DNA from: Aphrophora alni
Lineage: Eukaryota; Arthropoda; Insecta; Hemiptera; Aphrophoridae
DNA: 64,000 nucleotides
NCBI GenBank assembly: GCA_963513935.1
Contig: OY740765.1
Coordinates: 75,003,718-75,067,717 of the forward strand
Reading direction: 5' to 3'
In this document: piece after piece, positions 45,120 to 56,991 of the stretch
Numbering within the stretch: the stretch's first letter is position 1
How the letters are laid out: each line of letters opens with the position of its first letter
Made by a program: the position numbers and the translations under genes
Notes under the pieces: model-generated
What the model saw: only the letters and a program-made list of their open reading frames with translations
Databases searched by the model: none
Told to the model about the DNA's origin: nothing

Positions 45120-47509
45120 TCTTCTTCCCTTTCCATATGTGTATTTAATTCACATTTGAAAATGTTTCAGCATCAAATATAATCTAATTTCATCACTATT
45201 GGATTATTATATTGCATTATTAGTAGAACATCGTATTGTTGGTGTAGATTTATAATTGGAAAATCTAAAGCACATTTAAATACATAATCCAACATTATTT
45301 TTAAGTTTAATTTTATTTGTTATGTTATTGAATAGCCGTAAACTATGATAAGCTATTCTCTTTTATTCCCACTTTTAACAATATGTAAATGGGGGAAAAC
45401 AATTAAATTAACCTTTGATGCGACAGCTGTTGGTTGTCCAACAGTTATATTTGTATCTTAAGTGGCGTTGTCGAAAAAAGACAGTTATGTAGTAGTGTAA
45501 TAATCAATTTTTCAATAACTATTTGTTATAAGTAAAAACCTGATAATTTGAGTGCTTCGTGATATACTTTTTGCGAGTTACACAGACGACTTCATAAATT
45601 TTGCAACATGAAATAAAACAGCTGATTTCTTGACTAAGACATAGTGTTTTGTTATTACGGTATCATAGTCTTGATTGTAACTCTTTCTGTATTTATTATT
45701 TGTATAGTTTTCTTCATTTATAATCTCTTTTTACTGTTATATTATTGTTCTTACATTTTTATATTTATTATTAGTGTTTTGTTTTGTTGTGTAAGTAGTT
45801 TATAACCGTAGCTTTGTGTACATCTGTAGATGGAAATACAGAATAATTTAGACCAGTCCAACGGCATTCTACTTATTTTTCTTTATTGTGTGAACTATTC
45901 ATAGATATATACAGTAAAAATGTTACATTTCTGAAAACTATATTAAACTTTTTTTTTGCTTTTGGATTTTTTTGTTTTCTTTTATGTGTTTTGTTTTTTG
46001 TTTCTTCTTTAATTATTACCTGTAACTATAGTGATAATTTTGAGATACAAAAATTTTCAGAAAACATTTTCCGATTTTATGAATAATTTTAGTTTTTAAT
46101 TTTATCAACATTTTACCAGTGTTAAAGTAATGTTTTACAAAAATTTATAAATACATGTAAAAAGATTTTTTAAAGTTGTAGACTTATTAAACTTACTATA
46201 TTGCATGATTTTTTAAATAATACATGCTAAATGTACAAAATTAGCGCGCCACCACAGAGAAAGACAATAAAGTGAAAAAAAATTACTTAACTTTCAGTAT
46301 GGTAAAGATAAAAAAAGGATGATTTCCGGACGATCGTGTATAATCTGTAGAACCAAGTTGAGGAGACGATAGTGACTCATGAGTATACAAAATATTTCTG
46401 ATGGAGTTCAACTTTTAACTATTATTTTTGACACTTGAGACAAAACAAAATACTGGTTGCAACAAATTCTGCTGCCAAAAATTCCCTAGTTAATCATAAT
46501 TATATTTTAAAGAAGATTGCTTCACAAAATATATTTATATTTGTAAATGTTAATGCTGGGCATAATCAACACTCTTCAATGATACAAAGTTGAAGTTATG
46601 TTCCAAAATTAATACACAGAAATTGAGAATTTGATCTTAATATAAAAAAGTGTCTTTTGAATTAATGGTGTGATAAGTAATATAAGTATTATTAGATTCT
46701 GCTTGGCATAAATTACTAGACATTATTGTAAACAAATTATTTAGATTATACTGAAAATAGAAAAAAAAAAAATAATAATAATAAATAACATAACTTTTAA
46801 ATTTAGTGTCTCGATTTGTAACAACTGAAGATGATGATTTCATCAATGAAACGTAACGTAAAGAATTATGTGTGTTTTGTAGAAAACTATTTCCTACAGT
46901 AGTCGAAATTTATTTAGGCAAGATTTTAGGATATTCATGAAAGGGATAAGATTAGAAAAATGATATTTGATAAAAGAATTTTGTGTTACGTTTCGGAATT
47001 AAGATGTGATTGAAAGATGAAGTAAAAATAAATTATTCCTATTATTATACATCACAACAATCTGGAAATAATGTGTCAAAGAATAAAGTTATGATGGTTC
47101 TTTTTACAACCTTTAATATTATTACATTTAAAAATGCTTTCCCTTTTTTTATGTCGGGATCAACAGTGTATATTTGTTAAAATACAAGTAATTTACAAGA
47201 GCTGTAATAAACATTTCTTATATATTGAATTAATAAATTTTGTTCCTGCATTGTAATGTCAGTAAGCAACTAACGATAATATATTTCACCATGACCTACC
47301 ATATTTTATCTCCAATCTTACCTATTTGGATGATAATCGAATTACATAAAAAAAATAAAAAATAATAAATCCTCATTTATAATGTTAGACAAATGTAAAT
47401 GTTAAAATCGTTAAAATCCTGTTATCATTAAGAACTTGATAAATATTTTATTCCCCTATTATTAGTAAAGAACCAAAATAATGTTTTCTTTGAATCCAAT
47501 AAATATATT
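45120..47509. other. Intron 2, non-coding
   Basis: AT-rich DNA with chance ORFs only. It contains the ribozyme-like motif at 46825-46851, listed separately. Confidence 0.5.
46825..46851 (+). ncRNA. Hammerhead-like core motif
   Basis: CTGAAGA, a small self-complementary stem (tgatg...catca) and GAAA follow each other as in the conserved core of hammerhead ribozymes (CUGANGA, stem II, GAAA). Stems I and III and the cleavage site were not shown. Such cores are known from Penelope-like elements and retrozymes, but the pattern can occur by chance. Confidence 0.25.
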
Positions 47510-47517
47510 GTCTAGAT

Positions 47518-48265
47518 CAGGGATGGCCAACTGGCAGCCCTTGGGCTGACAGTGATTTCAGATTTGAAACCCAATCCTTAAATATGCTTTTAGAATCATT
47601 CAATTACCGTTTTTAAGATTTCAATGAAATGAGACCACATCTCGTCTTATTTGATAACCCAATGACATGTAACATTTTACAGCAAGATGATGACTTTGCC
47701 CTAGAACCCTGTGTCATGCAAAGTGACTAGTTTTTGAAGTCAAGATCAGAATCTGGCATTGCATTTTGGAGGCTGGTTCCAGAAGAGAAATACCCGAAAC
47801 TTCTGGACTTTGTCAGAAGAATAACTTCTATGTTTGGAAGTACATACATTAATTTGTGAAAGGACTTTTCCCACAATGAAATTTATAAAATCTAATTACA
47901 GGAACAGACTTACAGACAGTCATTTGCAAGATCTTCTGAAAGTTGCTACTATCAACATTAAAATAGATTTTGATGTAATTGTAAATGAAAGTTCCCGCCC
48001 ACAGTGTGTTCACTAATTTTTTTTGTGTAACAATAAAATGAAAAAAATAACTTGAATTCGTAAAAAGTATTATCTGTCAGAATAGTGCTATATGTATCCT
48101 TGGTTTAATTTATTATTAAACATTAAATTAAGCTTTATCTTTTTATTTTTAATTTCCATTTTACTCAATTTTTTAAGTTTAGACATTAAATAAAAAAAGT
48201 GCAGCCCTCGCCTCCATTGTCAAAAATAAAGTGGCCCTTGGAGTGCAAGAAGGTGGCCATCCCTG
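47518..48265 (+). mobile_element. hAT element with exact 8-bp TSD and transposase relic
   Basis: The ends CAGGGATGGCCAACTGG and GGTGGCCATCCCTG are inverted repeats. The flanks are an exact GTCTAGAT duplication (47510-47517 and 48266-48273). Inside, two neighbouring frames at about 47640-48013 encode the C-terminal dimerisation region of a hAT transposase: FWRLVPEEKYPKLLDFVRR, then FPTMKFIKSNYRNRLTDSHL and QDLLKVA. The catalytic part is deleted, so the element is non-autonomous. The perfect TSD suggests fairly recent insertion. Confidence 0.9.
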
Positions 48266-48273
48266 GTCTAGAT

Positions 48274-49160
48274 AAAAGGAAAGGAAGGAAATGTACTGTA
48301 TTAAAATAAGTTGTTTAATATTATCTAACTATTAAGGAAATAACGTCTAAAATTTTCGAAATAAATATACTAAAAAATATTTTTCTTGTTTTAAACTAAT
48401 TGTGATATTGATTATAAACTTTTATTGTGAACTCTGTTTTAGAAAATGTTCATTATATGTTTTCTATATACAAGTTTGATTATGGATTATTGAAAACATT
48501 TTACACAATCGAGATGGATACTTAAATTGTAGACAGTATCATATGTAAAAAATGTGTAAATAATTAAATTTGTGCATAATTCTTTACTTTACCAAGTTGA
48601 ATTCTGTTTTTTCTTGAATAGTTGCACATAGATAAAGATATAAAACTGAAGATTTTGTTACTGAACTCAGTATTATATATCACACAACCAGGTTACATTA
48701 AAAAAAAATTCATAATTATAGGATGGCGGGTAAAACGTTTAATCATCATAAGGTGAAATATGGCGGTAAAAATACAACAACATACAACTTAATTTAGTCT
48801 AAAATATATATATTTTTTAATGTTGCCTTTACTTTTGAGTATCCGTTATGGCAAACTGTTGGATTAGTAGTCGTAACAAAAATGTAATTGAATTTATATC
48901 TACAGTATAAATATCACTAATCTGTGGGCTACAGGGTTAAATTTATAAAACTGCAAATTAAATTATTTAATAAGTTTTTGATGATAAGCTAAACTGTCAA
49001 CTTAGGTCTAGAACAGTAGCCTACGTCTAATGTACAAAGCAAAAGAAATTTATAAACAAATTTTCGTAGTTATTGGTAGAACAAATCAATTATTACAGTA
49101 TATGTAAGAAATACAAAATGTTGTCCATAAAGTTATTAAACTTTACAAGTGGTTTCCATA
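48274..49160. other. Intron 2, non-coding
   Basis: Nothing recognised. Confidence 0.5.
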
Positions 49161-49169
49161 TAACACATG

Positions 49170-49810
49170 ATTCTACATGAATTACACGAGGACGACTTCC
49201 ACAGAAGAATCGAGGAGATGTTCACTCTTTATTGTAGAAAATTGTAGAAATGATAATTAGTTACATAATATTTGTTTTTCTAAGAAGAGTAAATATTTTT
49301 TAATAGTTTTGTAAACACACAAAATTTTCGAAACTGGACCCCAGAGAACCCTCATATTTTCATAGAAGGCAATTCACAATGGTCTGAAAAATGTAATGAG
49401 TGGGCAGGGATTTTTGGGTACACGATTGTTAGCCCCTTATTCATTGATGGTAACGTAAATTTTATAGTGTATAATAATTTACTTGAAGACCACCTTTTGA
49501 TAAAAGACTTATTTGATAATGCAATGAATGAGGAAGAAGAGTTAGAGTACGATAAGCCCAACGTTTACTTCCAGCAGGACGCTGCTCCTACTCATTACAT
49601 AGAATGAACCGGAACTGGTTAAACGATCATTTTCCTGACAGATGTATAGGCAGGCTAGGAGCTATTGAGTGGCCAGCGAGGTAACTAGATTAAATATCAT
49701 TTGATTTTTTGTGAGGCCATTTAAAATCTGTTATGTACAAGACCCATCCAGCTGAACTAAAAGAATTGAGAGACAGAATTGTTCAAGATTGTTCAGCGAT
49801 AAATCTCTTG
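49170..49810 (+). pseudogene. IS630/Tc1-mariner-type transposase remnant
   Basis: On the + strand a frame from about 49325 reads NPHIFIEGNSQWSEKCNEW, AGIFGYTIVSPLFIDGN and VYFQQDAAPTHY, which holds the second catalytic Asp in the motif 'FQQDGAPPHY'. After a shift near 49605 it reads LNDHFPDRCIGRLGAIEWPA and then LKSVMYKTHPAELKELRDRI. The order is that of a DDE transposase of the IS630/Tc1/mariner group widely seen in insects. A short upstream piece (DFHRRIEEMFTLY, about 49190) fits the part before. The opposite-strand ORF 49352-49561 is its shadow. Confidence 0.75.
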
Positions 49811-49819
49811 TGATTATTG

Positions 49820-51200
49820 TTAAGATAACACCTCTTATTATTACTAGTTTTCATTTTGAAAGGTACTGTATGAACTGGTTTGTCATTAATCAATTAGTTT
49901 TTGTACAGTTCTACCAAAATCACATTTCAAATCATTACTTGATGAACTCGTAGGATGATTTTCAATTTTTTACCACCAAAACCCATTGTTTATTATGAAC
50001 TTTTAAATTTGATAATATCAAAAGCTTTAGGAACTGATAATGAAATTTTTAGTTGGGGTTGATTTGGGGTGAGAGGGATGGTTTTTGACGTATAACCATA
50101 TCTGGTAAAGTTCATATACCAGTTTAGATATTTTTAAGGTTATCCAATCATGAGTTTAATGTATATTTATGAAAATATATAACATTTTATTTTTATAATA
50201 ATTTAATGTTAAAACAGTCGGTAACATTAAATCGGTAACATTTCCATTTTATTTTTAAACATAACAAGCGAATGCATGGCCTGTTTATTATTTTATTACC
50301 GACAAAACTCATGTTTTTTCCCTGAACTTCAATTTGATATATCGCAAGGTATCCATTACAAGTTTTGGACTTGGAGGTTGTTTGGGGTTGAATGTGGTGG
50401 TTTGCGTTTTGTACAAATGTTTTTAGACTCCCTTTATGGCTAAACAGATTCACAGTAAACATTATTTGAATACTTTTTCAAGTGTGGGGCGTTTTGAAAA
50501 ATCATGCTGTATATTACATATACCTAAATATAATTCTATATATCTAAAGTATATAAACCTCTAAAACATCTTAATTTAGATTTAAGATTTTATATCAGTG
50601 TGTACATGACAATCTAAAATAATATAAATTGATTAATATTTCGATATATTTTACAAAAATATAAAATTAATATTATAACATATATCTATATATAACTTAT
50701 ATATTCGATATTATCAACTGTAAGCTTGCTGTCTAAGTGACCATAACGAAGCATTATCAAATATTTTAAAACAGTTTCAAAATCAATTCATTGTGCTTGG
50801 TTCCCAAAATGTGATACAAAGACAATTGCAAAAAAGGTAGACCAACTAATTTATATTTATACCAACAACGAGGGCTATATTTGTGACGGTATGCCGTACT
50901 GAAACCTCTGATCGTGGGGAAAAGTCGAATATATAACATAATTTTTAGAACCGTGGAACGTTAGTTGTAAGTCAAGGTCAACTTGGTCTTTGACTGGACT
51001 GTACTTCTAGCCATATGCAAGGTGCTAGATGACTCATCCTTCCCCTCCCTTGTCAAGCAACAGTTCATCTTTCACTTAGCCGTCAATGTCAGTGCAGTCA
51101 GAACATTCCACGGTCTGTCACTGTTTTACAGTTTTGTTCTGTTGAATTGTGTAGTGTTTTGGAATCAAAGTGCGTAAATTTCGCTAATTGTATGTTGTAC
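49820..51200. other. Intron 2, non-coding
   Basis: No gene is seen. The more GC-rich 50880-51200 may be the promoter side of the following hAT gene. Confidence 0.45.
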
Positions 51201-51216
51201 ATGTACGTGCCTTTAC

Positions 51217-51780
51217 AATGTCTAAAATAACTAATTATTTTACTTAACCGAAGAAACTGAAAAATGCAGGACACTTCCAATTGAATTAGATCAACCGGAG
51301 TCAACAAAGCCTACTTCCTCCAGCGTTACTTCATCTTCTTCTAATGATGACATCAAAGGCAGTGATAAACAGTGGCCAGACTGTTGGACTTTAGAACAAA
51401 AGAATGAGTTTTGTAAAAAATACAGTTGGCTTATTATACACAACAAAAAGCTGGGGTGTGAGGTTTGCCGGAATGTTGGATATCTAGGTATAGAAAAAAA
51501 ATCTGGTATGAAAATGTCTAAACAATAAACTGGATGTGATGTTACTAAAATAGAAATTTGAGGAAACTATGAAATTCTAGCATTTTATGTCAGCTAAAGA
51601 CGATCAAACCCGTGATAGTTCAGACGGATGCAAGTATGAAGGTCTGCTTAGGAAACTTACATCCACTGCTTTTTTTTCTAGGTTTGGCTCTAATGTGTGA
51701 TGCACTTCAAGAACTATCAGAAGTTAGTGAAGAACAGCAGAACCGAGATGTAGATTTGTTCCGAGCTAACACAAGTTTAC
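51217..51780 (+). pseudogene. hAT transposase N-terminal remnant (KIAA1586-like zinc finger)
   Basis: The ATG at 51217 (MSKITNYFT) is followed by a stop, then a frame with a Ser/Thr-rich linker and CWTLEQKNEFCKKYSWL and KLGCEVCRNVGYLG. This is the TTF/BED-like zinc-binding start of KIAA1586-type hAT transposases. Near 51690 another frame carries LQELSEVSEEQQNRDVDLF, which fits a later part of the same protein, so the middle is deleted. It directly precedes a virus-like fragment. Confidence 0.65.
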
Positions 51781-51849
51781 AGATATATGTAACTATTTCA
51801 CCCATGGGATGTCATAATAGATTCATATGTCAATAATATAGATTCATTC

Positions 51850-52098
51850 TATTTAGGACAGACGTACAGTAGGATTCCCAAATAATTGATTCGGGACAAT
51901 GTCAATTTCTTGGTCCTTTTCAAGCAGGACGATCTCATTTTACGACACATGAATACGGGTATGGTGTTTAGAACGTTTAAGAACATTTGTACGTCCATGT
52001 GGGAAGATAAACACGGATTTGTTGTAATAGATAAAGACAATGAACCGGAGGATGGACGATATCAGATTGGTTTTGACTTAATTGTAACAGATTTTTGA
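51850..52098 (+). pseudogene. Packaging-ATPase-like virus fragment, C-terminal part
   Basis: One frame with a single stop at about 51883 reads GQTYSRIPK, NVNFLVLFKQDDLILRHMN and HGFVVIDKDNEPEDGRYQ to a TGA at 52096. I recognise this from a family of short ATPase-like proteins encoded in insect virus-derived loci together with the hexon-like and penton-like genes; the FtsK/HerA-A32 packaging role is inferred. The Walker A part is missing. It could belong to the same virus type as the 4.2-12.1 kb block. Confidence 0.45.
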
Positions 52099-52134
52099 GG
52101 AGGAGGAGGTACTAGGCTTGATACTTGCAATAAA

Positions 52135-53085
52135 CGCTATTCTTCAAGATGTCTGAGAAGAGAGAGCAGAGATAGCCAGATTGTGCAAGGCTGTAAAGAA
52201 AAGTACAGGCAATTGAGACACGGAGAGGTCGAAGAGGAACGTTTATATACTACGAAATGCACACCACTAATTAAAGAGTTACAGAAAAGTGAAGTGTTTT
52301 TTCCGAAACAAGAAATTAAAACCGAAGAAGAGTGGAATGGAAAGACAGAGAGTGTGGATGCTGATAAGTGGAGCAGTGAAAATGATGAGGGAGGGGAAAA
52401 TGAAGAGTGGGATGTTGAAAGAGAAGTACCGGCTACTCCCAGGGTTGGTTTTATGGATACCAAAATTTTTGCAGAGATTCGGAGCAACTGCAGCCTAATT
52501 TAAGGGCAGTATTGTTAACATCTGTAGGACAAAGTGAATCTGAAAAATGGATAAACAGTACTTTCACACATCCGCTGGCATGAAAATATATGCTCAGAAT
52601 AAAAGATTCCAGTAATCGAAATATAGATCACAGTTATGGACCGAAAATAGGAGCCGAGTCTATGATGATTGGTAACAAGACGCTTCAGTTATCAGACGAT
52701 GGTGAAATTATAATTGATGGAGTAAACTGCGTAAAGAGACACCCGGATTGTACGAGTTGGTGTTTAAGCGTCTACTCGATGATGAAATATATACTAAAGC
52801 AGATTTGCAAGTGTATAAAGATATCTGCTTGAGATCCAGTGCAAACAAAGATATATGATCCGGACGGTCAAGTTAATCGTAACAAGTCCTTAAAATATAA
52901 AAACATTATAGATAAGTTATTTCCTGCTAAAACAGTTAGTTGGAGAGGTTATTCATACTGAGACAATCCGAATGAGTTGTGTGACAGACTGAGACATTTG
53001 TTGGCATCCCATGATGCAGGACATACGGGACATGCAAACGAGTAGCTTCTATTATCGAAGAACTAAAAAAAGCTGGAATTATAAA
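52135..53085 (+). pseudogene. Uncharacterised virus-associated ORF, decayed
   Basis: In several frames in order are found KEKYRQLRHGEVEEERLY and TPLIKELQK (52183-52290), an acidic stretch, then GPKIGAESMMIGNKTLQLSD (about 52640). Last come LKYKNIIDKLFPAKTVSWRG, NPNELCDRLRHLLASHDAGH and a helix near 53060. The order agrees with one protein of about 300 residues that I have seen as a recurrent unnamed insect ORF close to capsid-like genes. At least three frameshifts and several stops are present. The function is unknown. It follows the ATPase-like fragment directly, as in a viral gene array. Confidence 0.45.
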
Positions 53086-53099
53086 AGGCGCGGGAAGAT

Positions 53100-53495
53100 T
53101 ATTTTTCTATACAGGAGTAGTAAATGTACCATCACTCCAGCATTACTGGTGAACAGACAAATATTTCAAAACGTGTTTTGGAGACTACATGTTCAGAGAC
53201 AGATTTTTACTCATACTCCGTTGTTTGCATTTTTCTAAGGACAATTTTAACAGTGATGACTGTTTTCATAAGATTAGGCCTGTTGTAGGCTATTCTAATA
53301 ACAAAATACTTTGCATTTATTTACCTTGTAAAGAACTCTCTCTTGACAAGTCAATGGTATTATGGAGGGGAACTTTGGTCTTCAAATAGTTTATAAAGAA
53401 CAAAAGGGACAAGTATGATATTAAATTGTATATACTAACAGAACCAAATGGTCTTGTATTGAAGTTCTGTGTATATTGTAACTTTTCTTAGCTTG
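53100..53495 (+). pseudogene. piggyBac-type transposase remnant, central part
   Basis: Frames in order give VPSLQHYW, FRDRFLLILRCLHFSKDN, DDCFHKIRPVVGYSNNK, CKELSLDKSMVLWRGTLVF and LTEPNGLVLKFCVY. This is the DDE domain of PGBD4-like piggyBac transposases. The first catalytic Asp (SLDKSM, family form 'SIDE.M') is present, but the following Glu is Lys. The left end joins the virus-like ORF at about 53085 without a visible terminal repeat. The rest of the protein is found after 1.3 kb. Confidence 0.75.
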
Positions 53496-53499
53496 AGGT

Positions 53500-54835
53500 A
53501 AATTTTGACTTTAATTTTTTTAGACGCCAGTCTATGAAAAGCGCAGACACTTTAAAAAATAAAATTACGGTATCGAGAATTCGTTTAGGAAAATGTACTC
53601 AATTACAAACCAACCACAGATTTGACTAAATTCTAATATTTAATATTCATTACAATACTGGTGCCTGAAATACATACATACAAATATAGACATATAATTA
53701 ATGGTTTCTAATTACAGAAGTACTTCCTAAATACAAGGTAATTCTTATAACTTACATAATGCTTATAATATTTTGCAATACTAAGTGGTTTCCATATACG
53801 GAAGTACTTCCTAAAAATAAGATAATTCTTATAATAATTTACAATTGAGAAAATACATAACAAATCAAACAAGTGGGTTCACAGTATATACTGTCTGTTT
53901 TTTGGGAAAATGTGCCAAATTCACAAATTATAGTTTTTCTATGAGATACATACAAAATACATAATACATCGAACAAATGAGTTTCACAGTGTATGACTGT
54001 CTGTTTTTAGAAAACTCAAATTACAGTTATTCGTTAAAAGATTTTGATGTTTCTTTTTTTTATGATCACTTTACAAATACGACCAAAATTTGTTAATCTT
54101 TTTCTCAAAGATAACTTTCAAACTAGAATGTTTCTTTAGTTTTTTATCGTTTCTGTTACTTTACGATAATCAAATAATATACGTTTTTAATATAAAAATA
54201 TAATTTTCTGAAAAACAACTTAGGCGCCTTATACCAAGGACGCAACACTGAATTTAATTAAATTCAACTTTAAAACTCTTTTATTATGATTCTGTTCTTT
54301 CGTAGCATCACTTCCATACAGATAATGCTATGGTGTATGAAAAGATCTTGTAGTTGGCGAGAGAGTCAAACACAGGACTTCCCTCGCCATGTGTAGATTA
54401 GTAAGTGACTTCCCAAAAATCGTACTAAACCTCTCTAGATCTGAAAGTATCTGCATTGATCAGTCAGGTTAGCCAATTAGAATCGCTAATTGCAGATCTG
54501 ACAGAAAACATCGACGCACAATACTGTACTATTTTAATACACATTTTGGATATTTCTGATTTTAATTATTTTTTATGTAACTAATATCTATAATTACTAA
54601 CAATTATTTCTTAATACTAAAATCATATTTTACCATTATTTTCCACTCATATGATCCATTTACTCTTTTGTCTCCAACATTAACCAAATTTGGAAAATTG
54701 TCTGTCCGTCCATATTTTATTCCTGTTTGACGTAAGTTCTTTACATCATATCTATTTACACCTCACATATTGAACAAAGTACTATCCCAACATAAAACCC
54801 AAAAAATGTGGAGCGTTTCAGAATGCGGCTATTTA
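53500..54835. other. Insert inside the piggyBac remnant
   Basis: Non-coding DNA. A unit with 'gaagtacttccta' recurs at about 53715 and 53800, and 'cacagt(a)tat(g)actgtctgttttt' recurs at about 53880 and 53985, so there are short direct repeats. The more GC-rich 54230-54520 may be part of an LTR or promoter. I could not identify the element. Confidence 0.4.
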
Positions 54836-54839
54836 TCAG

Positions 54840-55490
54840 GAACTGAACACACAGAAAAAGTTGAATTACATACTTTCAGAAAAATTGAATAAAGGACATT
54901 CAGTATTTGTAGATAACTTTTACAACAGTGTTGCACCATCAAAGTCCCTTCTCGCACAAAAAAAACATATTACTGGCACTTTGTGTGGATAGATAGAATA
55001 TCCCCCCCTCCCCCCGAAGTACTAGCAAAGAAACTGAAAAAGGGGGAAACCATTGCTCAATATCATGAAAGTACTAGGGTTGTTAAATGAAAAAAATGTG
55101 AAGTCTATTTTGTACATATCCAATCAATTTGAAAATCAGATGATTACTGATGATCTATTCGCTGTATAAAAAACTATTTATTTTATTTTGCAAATCTCAA
55201 TCTTGAATGCCTTTTTTATTTACAACAAATATAGTATTGATAAGAAGCTGTCCTTGCTAGAGTTTAGAATGAAAATTATTGATGACATGATACCAATAAG
55301 ACAAAATGAACAGTTGTCTAAGCAAATCAAACTGAGCATCTTTCATGAAGGATGACTATGGGAGAAAAAGCCAGACCACACAGAAGGCGGTATTCGTTAA
55401 GCTATAGTAAAGGCGTTTGCGAAGACACATGTTATCCTGATATGCCGGCTTTGTGCCTCAACAATTGCTTCAAAAAGTACCATAAATAAA
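54840..55490 (+). pseudogene. piggyBac-type transposase remnant, C-terminal part
   Basis: Continues the piece at 53100. After a frameshift it reads GHSVFVDNFYNS with the second catalytic Asp, then SLLAQKKHITGTLCG and LAKKLKKGETIAQYHEST. Decayed middle parts follow, and at the end the Cys-rich tail CYPDMPALCLNNCFKKYHK, stopping at about 55488. The C-terminal Cys-rich region of piggyBac proteins binds element ends. The order and direction fit one gene split by the 53500-54835 insert. Confidence 0.7.
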
Positions 55491-55516
55491 TATGTTAATT
55501 AAACATTGTAAATAGT

Positions 55517-55846
55517 TATATGCACTTTCAAAAGTTCCCCACCACACTTGGGAATAAACAAAATAACAAAAAACAAACTTTTTGTCAAAAGTAAAATGTT
55601 TATTCCTATTAGACCCTTATAGCTATTACAACAACAAAGTTGTCATCTTCAGAGGGAATCTGAACAAAGACCCAAAGTTACTGTCCCTCTGAAGATGACA
55701 ACTTTGTTGTTGTAATAGCTATAAGGGTCTAATAGGAATAAACATTTTACTTTTGACCAAAAGTTTGTTATTTTGTTTATTCCCAAGTGTGGTAAGGGAC
55801 TTTTGAAAGTGTATATATTGTCACCACAGTGCTCTGATCTTTGTTT
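55517..55846. mobile_element. Fold-back element with 12-bp target duplication
   Basis: Two arms (55517-55664 and 55677-55817) are near-perfect inverted copies over more than 130 bp with a very short loop. They are flanked by the direct repeat attgtaaatagt (55505-55516 and 55847-55858). The arm contains CTGAAGATGACAACTTTGTT followed by GTTGTAA, similar to the hammerhead-like core at 46825. Inverted terminal repeats plus longer TSDs are compatible with a Penelope-like element remnant, but no protein is present. Confidence 0.75.
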
Positions 55847-56991
55847 ATTGTAAATAGTGTATATAGGAATACTTGTGTTGGCTTTGTGGTTATACAATTT
55901 TATTATGTATCTTTTTGTGCTGGTTGTGACATTGAAACTAGTTAAAAAAATAAGTAAACATATAAAAATATCAATGTATGTTAGTACAGGATTTATTTTG
56001 TTAATAAACTCTGGCTATTTTAGCCAAAAAGTAAAATGCCAACTGGCATCTTCCTTAAATAGTATAGAATTTGATGCTAGGTGCTGATGATGCCAATTAG
56101 CATCATTAAATTGTATTAGTTTTTAAATAAGTAAACCGGCAAAATATATTTTTTTATATACTAGTAAATTATTCCCGTGTGATATATTTCAAAAAGTTTT
56201 CAGCACAGGCCAAACGTTTAGGACCAGCAGTAAATATGTTAAAACCTTGAATGTCAATATAAAATATGCCCAACTCGTTCTTCCTTTAAAACGTTCAATG
56301 TTAAGATAAAAAAATATTCAACTCGTCTTACTTTCTTTTAAACTTTATATGTAGAACTAAACAATACCCAACTGATCATATATCTTCTTAAAATCTTGTA
56401 TGTTATGATAAAATATACCCAACTTATATTTCCCCTTCTAAACTTTGATTATCAAGTTAAACTCTATCCTGCTTGTCACACTTTTCCCTGAAACCTTGAA
56501 TGTCAAGATGCAATATTTCCAACTTATGAGACATTTTCCCTTTTAAGTTTTATGAATTTTAAGATAAAATATACCCACCTCATCATATTTTCCCCTAAAA
56601 CATTGAATGTCCAGATAAAATCTATCTAACTCATCATACTTTCCCCTAAAACTTAGAAAGTCCAGATAAAATATATCCAACTTGTCATAATTTCTACTAA
56701 AACTTTTATGTCCAGATAAAATATACCCAACTCTTCATATTTTCTCCTAAAACTTTGAATGTCCAGATAAAATATATCCAACTCATCAGTCTTTCCCAAT
56801 TCGGTCTTCAAAACCATGAATGTCAAAAATTCCAAATATCATAGTTTCCCTGAAAACTTTAATGGTAAGTTAAAATATACCTAACTCATAATACACTCCC
56901 TTAAAACAATGAATGTTAAAAGAAATATATCCAACTGGTCATACTTTCACTCAATACCTTGAATATTAATGTAAAATACATCTTACTCATC

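Noticed and set aside
49352..49561. Minus-strand ORF of 69 codons
   Set aside because: The opposite strand carries a clear DDE transposase pattern; this is its shadow.
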